DNA of 64,000 bases from Oncomelania hupensis (lineage: Eukaryota > Mollusca > Gastropoda > Littorinimorpha > Pomatiopsidae), in the NCBI GenBank assembly GCA_036898135.1, contig CM072515.1, positions 68,292,567 to 68,356,566 of the forward strand. Reading direction: 5' to 3'. The notes beneath the pieces are model-generated. The model had not been told where the DNA came from and did not search any database. It worked only from the letters and a program-made list of their open reading frames with translations. Positions 53,446 through 64,000 of this stretch are shown one piece after another. Every line of letters starts with the position of its first letter. Position 1 is the first letter of the stretch. Position numbers and translations under genes: made by a program.

Positions 53446-55111
53446 GTTACGTCTGAGACGCGCGCAGTGGTGCGAGTGGGACGCACGCGATAGATCAAGT
53501 CGTTTTATTTAAGTCATAAGTCATAAGTCATAAGTCATAATCTTTAATAATCCATAAAATGGAAATTACAATGTCGTCAAGGAAATCTTTTACTCAGCAC
53601 AATTAAAAATATGATAAAAACATACATGTAATATGCAACATTAAGGACGGCATGCTAACAATCAGGCAAAAGAGAAACACCACATACACTTATCTTTAGG
53701 CATGCATTATAGTTTTTTTTTATAGCAAAGGGAGTCAAAAAGTATATAACACATAGTAAGCAAAAGTAAACTACAATCATAAAAAGGGTGTAAAAGACTA
53801 TTATTTCAGAATTTATACACATAAAAACATAAAAGTGTATTTTAGCATTAGAAAGAGCATACTGCACGTTAATTCTATAGTGCGGTAGTGAGTCCCTCCC
53901 AGGTGGGAATGCAGCTAGTCAGTATGTTAGTTAGTCGTGTGTTTTGTGTTTGCCCTATCTAATTGCTCGTTGTACATCTGAATGGCTGTCGGAATAAATG
54001 AATGTTTGTGCCTCGTCGTTTTCGTCTTTACTGCCCTATATCTACCACTTCTCTCTATCAACCTACTGGCAAATTCCATGTACAGAGGATGATCGCTGTC
54101 AGCCAGAATTGCTGTCGTTTTCTTCACTACCTGTCTCTTGTGAATAGTCTGTATGTCGTCTTGCTTACTCCCGACCACCCCACCTGCTTTCTTGATGATT
54201 TTGTCCAGTCTGTCTTTGTCTCTCTTTGTCACATTACCACCCCAGCAAGACAGGCCAAAGGTCATGACACTGCTGACAACAGATGTGAAAAACATTTGCA
54301 GTATTTTATGTGATATTTTGAAAGATCTTAATTTGCGCAGGCAATAGATACGGCTGTGTGTTTTGTTGACAATATGATCTAAGTTGTCGTTCCATGTCAA
54401 TTTTTCATCTAAAACTATTCCTAAGTATTTGTAACTTTTAACCCTTTCTACTGGTTGACCTTTAATCAAAATTTCATCAAAAACAACATTCTTGCGCCTA
54501 AAGTCAATTATAATTTCTTTGGTTTTTCCGACATTTAATTCAAGAAAATTGTTATCACAGAAAGAAACAAAACTGTCAATCTCTCTATTTTGCAAAGCAT
54601 GCAGAAATAGAGTGTATTTATCTTTGATTTTATTTTGCGTTGTTGTTAGCTTTGTATAACGCTGATAATTTTAGTTGGTCGATATATTTGAGAATTTTCT
54701 AGAGTTGGTAGTTTACTACCGATCAAAGCGTGTGGATATTCTAGTGGTAACTAGAGACACTTCCATCCTAAATATGGTTGTATGACGTGAGACAGTGATG
54801 ACGAAATTTGTTCTGATTGGTTAAAATTGTGTCGCGCTCGATCTTTTGAAAGTTCTCTCGAGTATAGAGAGACTATACAAGTACCGCACTGTTTGAGTTG
54901 AAGTGATTGTAAAGTGAAAAGTTGAGATTGGAAAAAGCGATTGTATGCAGTTGTTGATGTTCGCTGAATAAAGTTGGAAAACTACATACGACGACTTCTG
55001 CCTTGTTGATGAGTGAGCAGGCTGCGTGGATAAACGAATCTGAGTTACACTTATCAGGTTTCAAGCATCGGGGCTGAATCAACTGATAAAAAACAACATC
55101 AAGTGTAACAT
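53446..55111 (+). repeat. Gypsy-B-related LTR, split by a LINE
   Basis: It starts TGTTACGTCTGAGACGC and ends CAAGTGTAACA. The parts are 53446-53516 and about 54587-55111, with a CR1/Rex-like LINE between them. It is a diverged subfamily of the Gypsy-B LTR (shared GATTGTATGCAGTTGTTGATG and GATAAACGAATCTGAGTTAC segments). Confidence 0.8.
53512..54590 (-). mobile_element. CR1/Rex-like LINE 3' portion
   Basis: The minus-strand ORF (53927-54595) encodes the end of a reverse transcriptase and the C-terminal region: FLELNVGKTKEIIIDFRR, VKSYKYLGIVLDEKLTW, LSCWGGNVTKRDKDRL and HKHSFIPTAIQMYN. The 3' tail is an (ATGACTT)n heptamer array at 53512-53540. TATTT on both sides may be the target duplication. 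It is inserted in the LTR at 53446-55111. Confidence 0.82.
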
Positions 55112-55128
55112 TTTGGGAACCCTTCCTC

Positions 55129-55333
55129 GAAATGTTACACTCGATGTTAAAAAAATTCTCAAATAATATCGACCAACTAAAATTATCAGCGTTATACAAA
55201 GCTTCTTCTAACAACAACGCAAAATCAAATCAAAGATAAATACACTCTATTACTGCATGCTTTGCAAAATAAAACGATCTGATCTAATCGCGCGCGTCCC
55301 ACTCGCACCACCGCGCGCGTCTCAGACGTAACA
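55129..55333 (-). repeat. Inverted, internally deleted Gypsy-B-related LTR
   Basis: Read on the minus strand it begins TGTTACGTCTGAGACGC (55333) and ends GAGTGTAACA (55129), with the middle deleted. It lies tail to tail with the LTR ending at 55111, about 17 bases apart. Confidence 0.8.
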
Positions 55334-55508
55334 ATCAGTAGCACATTTATCACCTCCGTCCTGGTGGCCAACGGAAGGCGCGGTCCTTGGTGACCCGGGT
55401 GACGACTGATCCGGTATGGAGTAAATGGTTTCATTCAACAATTCATGAAGTGTGTCTTGGACAAAAAAGACCTGGCAGGGCCCAATCCTCTCCAGGCTGT
55501 TGGCCACA
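55334..55508 (-). mobile_element. RTE-like LINE 5' segment, inverted
   Basis: It matches 20572-20745 of the near full-length RTE (leader and start of ORF, MANSLERIGPCQVFF). It is oriented opposite to the RTE piece that follows at 55509. Confidence 0.85.
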
Positions 55509-56971
55509 GGAACTGCTACAAGCAGGAGGAGAAGCGATGATTGATGCCCTCACCATTATCTGTAACAAGATCTGGCAGAATGGGGAGTGACCTATACCAT
55601 GGACCCAGTCGCTTGTCATTACTCTTCCCCAAAAAGGTAACCTTCAGGAATGTAAAAATTACCGCACCATAAGCCTCATCAGCCATCTCAGTAAGGTCCT
55701 CCTGAAAATAATACTCAACAGGTTAAAACCCCAAGCTGAACAAATCATAGCTAAAGAACAAGCAGGATTCAGGGCAGGGCGAAGTACCACTGAACAGATT
55801 TTCAACCTTAAAATAAACTGCGAGAAATACCTACAGCACCAACAACATACATATCATGAGTTCGTAGACTTCAATAAGGCGTTTGACCGAGTCTGGCATG
55901 CAGCTCTGTGGGCAACTATGAGAGTGTACAACATCAGTCCTAAAATTATTGAAGTCATCAAAAACCTGTATGACAAGGCTACCAGTGCAGTCCTCCACAA
56001 AAGCGCCATCGGAACCTCGTTCAGAACAACAATCGGTGTGCGTCAGGGATGTCTACTCCCTCCAACACTCTTCAACATCTTCTTAGAGCGCATCATGTCA
56101 GATGCCCTTGCAGATCACGAAGGCACAGTCAGCATAGGGGGTAGAGCAATCTCCAACCTTCGTTTTGCGGATGAAATTGATGGATTGGCTGGAGAGGAAC
56201 AAGAACTTGAACAGATGGTACAGAGGCTTGACACCACCTCCAGAGCCTATGGAATGGAAATAAGTGCATAGAAGACCAAAATAATGACCAACAACACCAA
56301 TGGCATCAAAACAGACCTCAAAATCCAAGGCCAAACCCTCAAAACAGTGCACACCTTCAAATATTTAGGAGCCATTGTATCAGACAATGAGTCCCGGCAG
56401 GAAGTCCTCTCCAGGATCGCACAAACAACGGCTGCCCTGGCGAGGTTGAAGCCAATTTGGAAAGACGGGACCATTAGCCTACATTCCAAGGTAAGACTGC
56501 TGCGCTCCCTTGTCATCTCCATCTTCCTATACGCTTGCGAACATGGACCCTCACAGCAGATCTACAAAGAAGAATACAAAGCATGGAGATGAGGTGCTAC
56601 AGAAGACTTCTGGGCATTTCCTATACCCAGCACATTACCAACGACGAAGTACGACGGACCATCACACAAGCCATTGGACAACACGATGACCTGCTCACAG
56701 TGGTGGAAAAAAGAAACTCCGATAGTATGGCCACGTCACCAGATCATAAGGTCTTGCAAAGATCATCCTGCAAGGCACAGTGCAAGGAGGTAGAAGAAAA
56801 AGGAGACCGAAAAAGAGGTGGGAGGACAACATTCGAGAATGGACTGGTTTGACACTGAGCGAAACCATCAGGGTTGCTGAGGACAGGGAAAGATGCAGTA
56901 TGCTGGTTAAACGATCATCTGTGGTGCCCCTACGACCTCCGAGTTACGGGATAGGATAGGATAGGATAGCA
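55509..56971 (+). mobile_element. RTE-like LINE reverse transcriptase and tail
   Basis: It covers from the LLQAGGEAMIDALTI block through GFRAGRSTTEQIFN, DFNKAFDRVWHAALW, GVRQGCLLPPTLFN and LRFADEIDGLA (FADE in place of FADD). It continues through the basic end to the (GGATA)n tail. Stops and frameshifts occur at several places (for example TAG near 56269). It joins the inverted 5' segment at 55508/55509. Confidence 0.85.
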
Positions 56972-56975
56972 GAAT

Positions 56976-57745
56976 AAATACATTAATGTGTATGTTGAGA
57001 AAGTATACAAGGTTGTTACCATCTTTTTACTCCAATGCACTTAGAACAAAGAAAATTTGTGGCTAACAACCCCCGTCATTATCACTGTGACTGCTTTACA
57101 AGGACTGATGGCTTGATAAAGATTTGAATAAAAATCGAAATATTGCCTCGGACCTCAATTTGGGTGTTGCTGTTTGTTTTGCTCTCCTCATGCTTTACAA
57201 GGACTAACAGAAGCATTCACTTTCATAGTATTCACAGAAAAACAATGCCTCAGGCAAGATTTTATTGCTATAGGGACGATTGGTGGTCATGCGTTTTTCA
57301 CACTGTCACAATATACTATCTTCTTTGCTAGCCACCGACCTTTTTTCTTGAAAACTCTCCCCAAACTCCTCATTTGTGTTTGGGGTCTGTTGAGTCAGCT
57401 TTAGGATAATGGATGCTTTCTGCCAAATTGTCACTAGGGCTTTCTATGGTATTATTATTTAACAATGTTGACATTTTTTTATGTATGTGTTTTGTTAATA
57501 TTCTATAATGCTGTTTATATTCTATTTCGTTTTTGTAAACGGGGGGTTCGTGATAATAATAAATCTCGGTTTTGCCATTAGAATACCTGCATTATGAGCA
57601 TGTTTCTTCTTAAATCTTTGGAGACAACATCATTTTGCAAAGTACTAGTTTAAAATATGTCTTTTTAAGATTTGGCAGAAAGTTTCAGACCTAACTTGTT
57701 CTGTTTGTTCTTGGCACCCAGAGACTGTTCACAAGTATAGGAAAG
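56976..57745. repeat. Non-coding repeat, second copy at 59741-61170
   Basis: 56990-57120 matches 59760-59890 (CAAGGTTGTTACCATCTTTT and CGTCATTATCACTGTG segments). 57192-57320 matches 61062-61170 (AGAAGCATTCACTTTCATA and GGACGATTGGTGGTCATGC). The 57310-57560 part is the inverse of 5515-5710. No gene is seen. Confidence 0.75.
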
Positions 57746-57768
57746 TTTACATTTTCTGAAAGTAAATC

Positions 57769-59717
57769 CTATCCTATCCCTATCCTGTCCCGTAACCCGG
57801 AGGTCGTAGGGGCACCACAGATGATCGTTTAACCAGCATACTCCATCTTTCTCTGTCCTCAGCAGCCCTGATGGCTTCGCTTAGTGTCATACCAGTCCAT
57901 TCTCGAATGTTGTCCTCCCACCTCTTTTTAGGTCTCCCTCTTCTTCTACTTCCTTGCACTGTGCCTTGCAGAATAGTCTTTGCAAGGCCTGATGATCTGG
58001 TGACGTGTCCATACCATCGGAGTTTCCGTTTCTTCACCACTGTGAACAGGTCATCGTGTTGTTCAATGGCTTGTGTGATGGTCTGTCGGACTTCGTCGTT
58101 GGTGATGTGTTGGGTATAGGAAATGCCCAGAAGTCTTCTGTAGCACCTCATCTCCATGCTTTGTATTCTTCGTTGGAGATCTGCCGTGAGGGTCCATATA
58201 GAAAGATGGAGATGACAAGGGAGCGCAGCAGTCTTACTTTGGAATGTAGACTGATGGTCCTGTCTTTCCAAATGGGCTTCAACCTTGTCAGGGCAGCAGT
58301 TGTTTGTGCGATCCTGGAGAGGACTTCCTGTCGGGACCCATTGTCTGATACAATGGCTCCTAAATATTTGTAGCTATGCACTGTGTTGAGGGATTGGCCT
58401 TGGACTTTGATGTCCGTGTTGATGCCATTGGTGTTGTTGGTCATCATTTTGGTATTCTCTGCACTTATTTCCATTCCATAAGCTCTGGAGGTGGTATCAA
58501 GCCTCTGTACCAGCTGTTCAAGTTCTTGCTCATCTCCAGCCAATCCATCAATGTCATCCGCAAAACGAAGATCGGAGATTGCTCTAACCCCTATGCTGAC
58601 TGTGCCTTCATGATCTGCAAGAGCATCTGACATGATGCGCTCTAGGAAGATGTTGAAGAGTGTTGGAGAGAGTAGGCATCCTTGACGCACACCGATTGTT
58701 GTTCTGAACCAGTTCCCGACGGTGCTGTTGTGGAGGACTGCACTGGTAGCCTTATCATACAGGCTTTTGATGACTTCAATAATTTTAGGGCTGATGTTGT
58801 ACACTTTCATTGTTGCCCATAGAGCTGCATGCCAGACTCGGTCAAACGCCTTCTTGAAGTCTATGAACACATGATATAGATGTTGTTGGTGCTGTAGGTA
58901 TTTCTCACAGATTATTCTGAGGTTGAAAATCTGTTCAGTGGTACTTCGCCCTGCCCTGAATCCTGCTTGTTCTTCAGCTATGATTTGTTCAGCTTGGGGT
59001 TTCAACCTGTTGAGTATTATTTTCAGGAGGATCTTGCTGGGATGGCTGATGAGGCTGATGGTGCGGTAATTCTCACACTCCTGAAGGTTACCTTTTTTGG
59101 GAAGAGTGATGACAAGCGACTGGGCCCATGGTATAGGCCACTCCCCACTCTGCCAGACCTTGTTACAGATAATGGTGAGGGCATCAATCATCGCTTCTCC
59201 TCCTGCTTGTAGCAGTTCCGCGGGTATGTTGTCCACTCCCGCTGACTTCCCTTTCTTTAGCGATTGCACTGCTGCCTCAATTTCTTCCCGGAGAATTGGG
59301 AGGATTTCTTCTTCTTCTCTGTTCTCGGGACATGCTAGAACTGATGGGTCTCCATTTGGAGTATGTTGGTAAAGGTCAGAGCAGTACTCTGTCCATCTGT
59401 CCAAGACTTCTTGTTCTTCTGTAAGGCATATGCCAGACTTGCTTTGGATCGTGGAGACTTTGGGCTGTTTGATACTTGTCAGCCTCTTCACAGTCTGGTA
59501 GGCCTTCTTGCTGTTGTTCGTGTTCAGACTGTTCTCTATTTCCTGGCATTGATCTTCTATCCAGTTCTCCTTTGCTGTGTGCGCATGCCTTTTCGGATGT
59601 CATTGTTGATTTTTCGGTAGACATCAGCTCCCTGTGAGGTGTTCTTTTTCTTTTTCATCTCTCTTCGTTTATCACACAGATCCAAAAGTTCAGGTGTGAT
59701 CCACGGCTTCTTCTTTT
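57769..59717 (-). mobile_element. RTE-like LINE, 5'-truncated, with 23-bp target duplication
   Basis: The element body is flanked by an identical 23-base direct repeat (57746-57768 and 59718-59740, beginning GTTTACATTTTCTG). It contains the reverse transcriptase and C-terminus and lacks the endonuclease. ORF 58148-59491 carries GKSAGVDNIPAELL, IDFKKAFDRVWH, GVRQGCLLSPTLFN and LRFADDIDGLA. A small deletion near 58195 shifts the frame into 57780-58271, which holds WTLTADLQRRI to GRPKKRWEDNI. It ends in a (GGATA)n tail at 57769. Confidence 0.92.
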
Positions 59718-59740
59718 GTTTACATTTTCTGAAAGTAAAT

Positions 59741-59895
59741 AGACTGAATTTTCAGAATGTACACGAATGTATGCTGTGAAAATATACAAGGTTGTTACCA
59801 TCTTTTTACTCCAATATACTTAAAACGAAGGAAATATGTGGCTCACAACTCCCGTCATTATCACTGTGGCTGCTTTATAAGCGCTAACTTGAACT
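59741..59895. repeat. Second copy of the 56976 repeat, interrupted by a LINE
   Basis: It matches 56990-57120. The repeat appears to resume at about 61062 after the CR1-like LINE. Confidence 0.65.
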
Positions 59896-61062
59896 TGAAC
59901 TTGAAAAAGTCAATGATATAGGCCAATGACCTTTACATAGATCCTAAAAACTGCTAGACTTGCATGCGTGGCAATTAGCTAAATCTAGTAGTGGCATCTT
60001 GGTTCGTATATCTCCGGGCGGTCCTTCCAGAATACATCCAGCCTGCTTTTGAAGCAGTCGACAGTGGGGGCTGTAACCACTGTCTCTGGTAGGCTGTTCC
60101 ATGTGCCGATGGCTCTCTGTGAGAAGTAGTTGCTTCTTAGGTTCAGCCTGCAGTGCTGCTTAGTCAGCTTCAATGAGTGACCTCTGGTTAATTCACTTTT
60201 AGCAAACTCAAAGAGTGGTCTGTCAGAATCGTAGAACCCGTGGACGTATTTAAACACGTCAATCATGTCCCCTCTCAGTCGACGATGTTCAAGGGAGGGC
60301 AAACAGAGGGCTCTAAGTCTCTCACTATAAGGTTTGTCTCTGATGCTTGGCAGGAGCTTGGTAGCACGGCGTTGGACAGCCTCGATTTCGGCACATAGTG
60401 TTTTATGATGTGGCTGCCAAACTGAGTGACCGTACTCCAGGATGGGGCGGACCAAGCTCTTATACAGCCGCAGGAACAGATCTTCAGAGAGGAAGTCGAA
60501 CGTTCTCCTTATAATACCAACAGTTTGATTAGCCTTTGCTGTGGCACTTCCGACGTGTTGCTTAAAGCCCAAGCTGTTGTCGATGAGGACTCCTAGATCT
60601 CTCTCCACCTCGCTTTCCTGCAACGTCACGCTATGGTCCTCCCCATTCCGTGTTCCTCTCATAAAGTAGCTCGCATCAGACTTCCTGTTACCCAGTTTCA
60701 ACACATGGCATTTTTCAGGGTGGAAACGTAGAAGCCAATTATCTGACCAGTGTTGAAGACTGTCAAGGTCATCCTGTAAAGCCTTCGTACCCTCCTCCGA
60801 GTCACTGCGAGTGTAAATCTTGGTATCATCTGCAAAGAGTCGTACTGGGCATGTGCAGGCTTCCGGCAGGTCATTTATGTACAGCAAGAAAAGTAGTGGA
60901 CCACACACACTTCCCTGAGGGACGGACGCCGCTCGTTACGCTGGCCCACTGTGAGTGGGCCCCATTAATGATGACGCACTGAGATCTGCCACTAAGGAAG
61001 GCCCTGATCCACCCAAGAACTTTTCCTTTGATGCCGCGTGCTTCGACCTTGGATAGGAGGCG
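59896..61062 (-). mobile_element. CR1-like LINE, 5'-truncated
   Basis: The minus-strand ORF 59985-60908 encodes GPLLFLLYINDLPE, VRLFADDTKIYTRSDSEEG with the catalytic pair, LLRFHPEKCHVLKLGN, VERDLGVLIDNSLGF and LCLPSLEHRRLRGDMIDVF. It ends WNSLPETVVTAPTVDCFKSR. Upstream, LLSKVEARGIKGKVLGWIRA is readable. A short extra CGTC-type insertion near 60930 breaks the PQGS motif. The 3' end has a (TTCAAG)n tail near 59890-59905. It interrupts a dispersed repeat. Confidence 0.85.
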
Positions 61063-61170
61063 CCAGAAGCATTCACTTTCATATTATTCACAGAAAAGCA
61101 ATACAGCAGGCAAGATTTCACTGCTATAGTGGACGATTGGTGGTCATGCATTTTTCACACTGTCGCAATA

Positions 61171-61828
61171 AAGTCGCTGGAAAATAGTTCGAAACCCGTC
61201 AAAACCACAATATAACCACTATAATATCATAGTTACCCCAGAGAAGAGAGACGCGTTACAGGCATTGGGGCTCGCGTGTCCCGATACAAGTGCCTGTGAT
61301 CAAAACCGATCGCCGATAACGATCATTTGCACGACGTAAGTTCAATCGTAGATTAAAAAAAAAATCTGATTACCAGGTTTCGTTCGCTGAGAGCGAACCC
61401 GAGACGATTGTTGTCCGGGCCGAGGGTTAAAAACATGGCGGCAAAACGAAAATGAATTCAACTCACTATGATAGAACTTGAAATATCGCATGTGGAAGCG
61501 CACACACACAAACACACAATGACCTACAATGCACCTCAATAAGTTACATTCTCTTTGTCCCCACAGCACCCCTCACCGCTGAACCCCTGAGATGGCCTTC
61601 ACCCCTGGATCCCACAGGAGCCCAAAGCCCAGGCGGTTTTTCCATCCTGGCCATAATTTACCCCCAACCCCCATCCCCCAGCACCATCCACCTCCTCTCT
61701 CACCCCTTGATCCGCCCCTGATAAAAGTGCACGTTATCTTACAAATGTCACAAAGAAAGGGGTTGGGGGGATTGAGGGTAAGCTACTAATCTCTAGCACT
61801 GCATTGCCTCCCTTGTTTAGGCCAATAT
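61171..61828. other. Non-coding stretch
   Basis: Short C-rich and CACA-rich pieces, no gene recognised. An ORF at 61592-61789 is proline-rich with no family motif. Confidence 0.6.
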
Positions 61829-63329
61829 TGTGATGACATTCAAGAGACTAGAGCTGGAGAGACTAAATGAATGAAAGACAGTCAAGGTACAGACGAGAAA
61901 GATTGAAGGCTACACTAGTTGAGAATTCAAACAAGGGCCAGTCCAGATAGGTACAATTTCTAACTAGGAGCTTTTATTAAATCAAATTGGGTCGTCTGAG
62001 TTGAGTAATTCTAAGAGTGAGTCATTGGATATTGTCCGTATTGGTAGGGAGTAGCTTGGAGATATTCTGGGTTGACGATTTCAGGGGTACTAGTGCTACT
62101 GAGGACTGCTATCATCACAGGGCAGGAGTGTATCTGGATTGTTCAGAGTACTCCCAGATAATCAGCGAGTGGTGATGCTCGTAGGGCTAAGACTTAGCTC
62201 GGATTTCGAAGGCGGTGGTTGGTCCAGGATAGTCTGGGTGGTCCGTTGACCAAGGTTGGCGTGGCGTCAGTGGCAATGCGGGTCAGTCGGTCACTCTATT
62301 GAATAATGACCGGTGGGGCAATCCTGGTTTGAAGATACAGGCGTGGGTTTCAGCTTACGTTGCTAGCTGTCTGGGAGATGATGAAATTCAGTGAAACGCT
62401 TCTCGTTGACTCCCTGGGTTGTCAGGGGCCTGCAGCCGGGTCAGCGACTTAAGGCTGGTACAGGGGTGAGGAATACGCCCTGACAGGAGCCCGTCTGTAA
62501 CGCAATACAGACTCTGTATCAGCTGGGGATAGGTGTATTCTGGGTTCAGCGCCTGTTGGCGCATGTGCCCATTCAGATTTCAAATTGGTTGAACCGGCCA
62601 GAGGTTAGCCGGTGCATACCAACAATCCAACAATTGCAACCAGGTTTATGGGGCCATTGTGGAGCTTACTGGCAGCCGCTAATATGTGATACCTTCGGCG
62701 CTTTAAGATGGGGTAGCGGGCAACAGGGGCAGATATTTATACAGTGGGAGCATGGAGAAAAGCAAGTGGAGTAGATACCGGACAAAGGGGTAGTAGTGGG
62801 GGACTTTAATCTATGTGGGGGGACAGCATGGCATGGGATATTTACACATGGGCTAACGGGGAGCATACAAGTATAAATTCAAACATGGCATGAGTCATAT
62901 ACAAGGCCGATGATACATACAAGGTAATAATATATGTCACAGCAACACATCAAGACAAAACTATGAACCCGAACGTACATATCGACAGGACATACGAACA
63001 TGTTGGGCGAACGGCGGGTGATGGGTCTGCTACATGACAAAGAGTAAGTTTCCTCTCTTACCTTGACTAAGACGGGTCGAAGCACCAGAGTACTGCCGTA
63101 GCTCAGAGGTCGCCAGTTGATGGGGACGTGTCCAGGACAGATTGTTGTGACTTCGAAGTTTCGTGGCTTGCGACTGACCACGGGTCTAGCTGTGTGCCAG
63201 GTTTTAAGGTGATCCCCGAGGGGCGGGGCTTAGGCGAGTTAGCCAGCGAGCGTGTTAGGGGCGACTGAATGTGTGGGAGGAATGAGTGTGCTCGGCCTGC
63301 CTCAGGGCTCGATTGTCCGCCTTGTCACA
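61829..63329 (-). repeat. Gypsy-C 3' LTR (about 1.5 kb)
   Basis: Read on the minus strand it starts TGTGACAAGGCGGACAATCG at 63329, just after a CTTGGGGGGGCCTC polypurine-like tract. It ends ATGTCATCACA at 61829, so it has TG...CA ends with a short inverted match. TTTAATAAAAGCTCC near 61980 is a likely polyadenylation signal. No second LTR copy is in the window, so the limits are tentative. Confidence 0.6.
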
Positions 63330-63358
63330 GAGGCCCCCCCAAGGAAAAAGGCGAGGTC

Positions 63359-63976
63359 CTAGGCCTCGACTGAGATGCGGCCAATCAGCTCTGAGGTAAG
63401 CTGCGCGATGCGAAGATGGTTCCGATGATCCGGGTGATGCGGGGCGATGCGGGGTTCCTGGTAGTGGATGGCGGATGCCCAAGGCTGGGGTCCGCGGAGC
63501 TGCCGGGTCTCGGCTACGGTTAGTGGGCGGCGGCGGGTATGAAGGCTGGGGCGTCGGCCGTCAGTGGGGACTCGATGGAGTCTGTTGCGGGGTGGCGGCT
63601 GACGAAGTCCGGCGCGGGGGCGATGCTTTCCGCGGGGCTTGCGTGGCGGCGCTACGTCGGAGACGTAGTGAGGACGGGGTGGAGCGATGACTCCGGCTGT
63701 TGGCGGAGCCTCTTCTTCTGTCCTTACTACCTGCTGCTGGGATAGCGGGACGGGGTACGGTTTCTGGCGGACGGGAGTGGGGTCCGTCAGGGTTAGGTGG
63801 ACTTCTTCTAGGTCCGTCCTCCCAGGTATGTCGGTGAGGACTTCCCTGTACTCGGCTACGATGGCGCGTAGTTGGCGTTGCTGGCCGGCGGGGAGTGAGG
63901 GGTCCAGAGATACGTCCCGGAAGGATTCCTTCCCTTGTAGAGGAAATTCGGCGACGCCGGTCTTTGTACCATCCAC
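63359..63976 (-). pseudogene. Gypsy-C pol remnant (protease to reverse transcriptase linker)
   Basis: The ORF encodes PAGQQRQLRAIVAEYREVLT followed by DIPGRTDLEEVHLTLTDPTP and VRQKPYPVP, the conserved linker before Gypsy reverse transcriptase. It then loses frame. An alternate frame near 63600 reads DFVSRHPATDSIESPLTADA, which resembles the end of RNase H, so most of the reverse transcriptase may be deleted. The ORF runs out of the window at its 5' side and stops 30 bases before the LTR. Confidence 0.7.
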
Positions 63977-64000
63977 TTCGACGGCCAGCGCGACCGTGAG

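Overview
This window is eukaryotic, and its content fits a mollusc (probably a gastropod; this is inference). It shows a split, intron-bearing class B type receptor gene, trinucleotide and dinucleotide microsatellites, tRNA-derived SINEs, RTE-, I- and CR1-like LINEs, and Gypsy elements with a SCAN-type gag. Nothing prokaryotic is present. Most of the sequence is transposable elements nested in one another.

The only well-supported host gene lies on the minus strand. It has a cysteine-rich ectodomain exon at 50856-51418 and a terminal exon with seven membrane segments at 3503-4876. Two further exon candidates on the same strand (15352-15497 and 13638-13829) have clean splice signals and phases that chain in frame with the outer exons, giving 758 codons. 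In that model nearly everything between 4.9 and 50.9 kb is intron, with one intron of about 35 kb. A tRNA-derived SINE sits in the last intron immediately before the terminal exon.

Layout. 1-3.5 kb: an unclassified repeat, a TA-flanked MITE, microsatellites and RTE tails. 3.5-5.5 kb: terminal GPCR exon and SINEs. 7.8-13.6 kb: a decayed THAP transposase whose catalytic core is deleted, flanked by arrays of a short subterminal motif. 14.1-16.7 kb: I-like LINE and RTE pieces plus exon candidates. 16.8-25.1 kb: Gypsy-A with its own LTRs, holding a solo Gypsy-B LTR into which a nearly full-length RTE is inserted. Gypsy-A carries an integrase, a PHD-like finger, a C2H2-like finger and a TatD-like nuclease fragment. 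27.3-33.3 kb: CR1 and RTE pieces, with an uninterrupted 907-codon I-like LINE nested in the RTE. 35-42.9 kb: Gypsy-B with both 627-bp LTRs and a 5-bp target duplication; it is SCAN-type with the integrase before the reverse transcriptase, and a P-like THAP element is nested in its 5' LTR. 44.06-50.09 kb: an Academ-like DNA transposon with long inverted repeats and an XPG/FEN-like nuclease domain. 51.7-61.1 kb: more LINE and Gypsy fragments. 61.8-64 kb: 3' LTR and pol remnant of another Gypsy.

The nesting gives relative ages: the solo LTR is younger than Gypsy-A and the RTE inside it is younger still; the I-like LINE postdates the RTE it splits; the P-like element postdates Gypsy-B. All family calls come from reading motifs, not from database searches.
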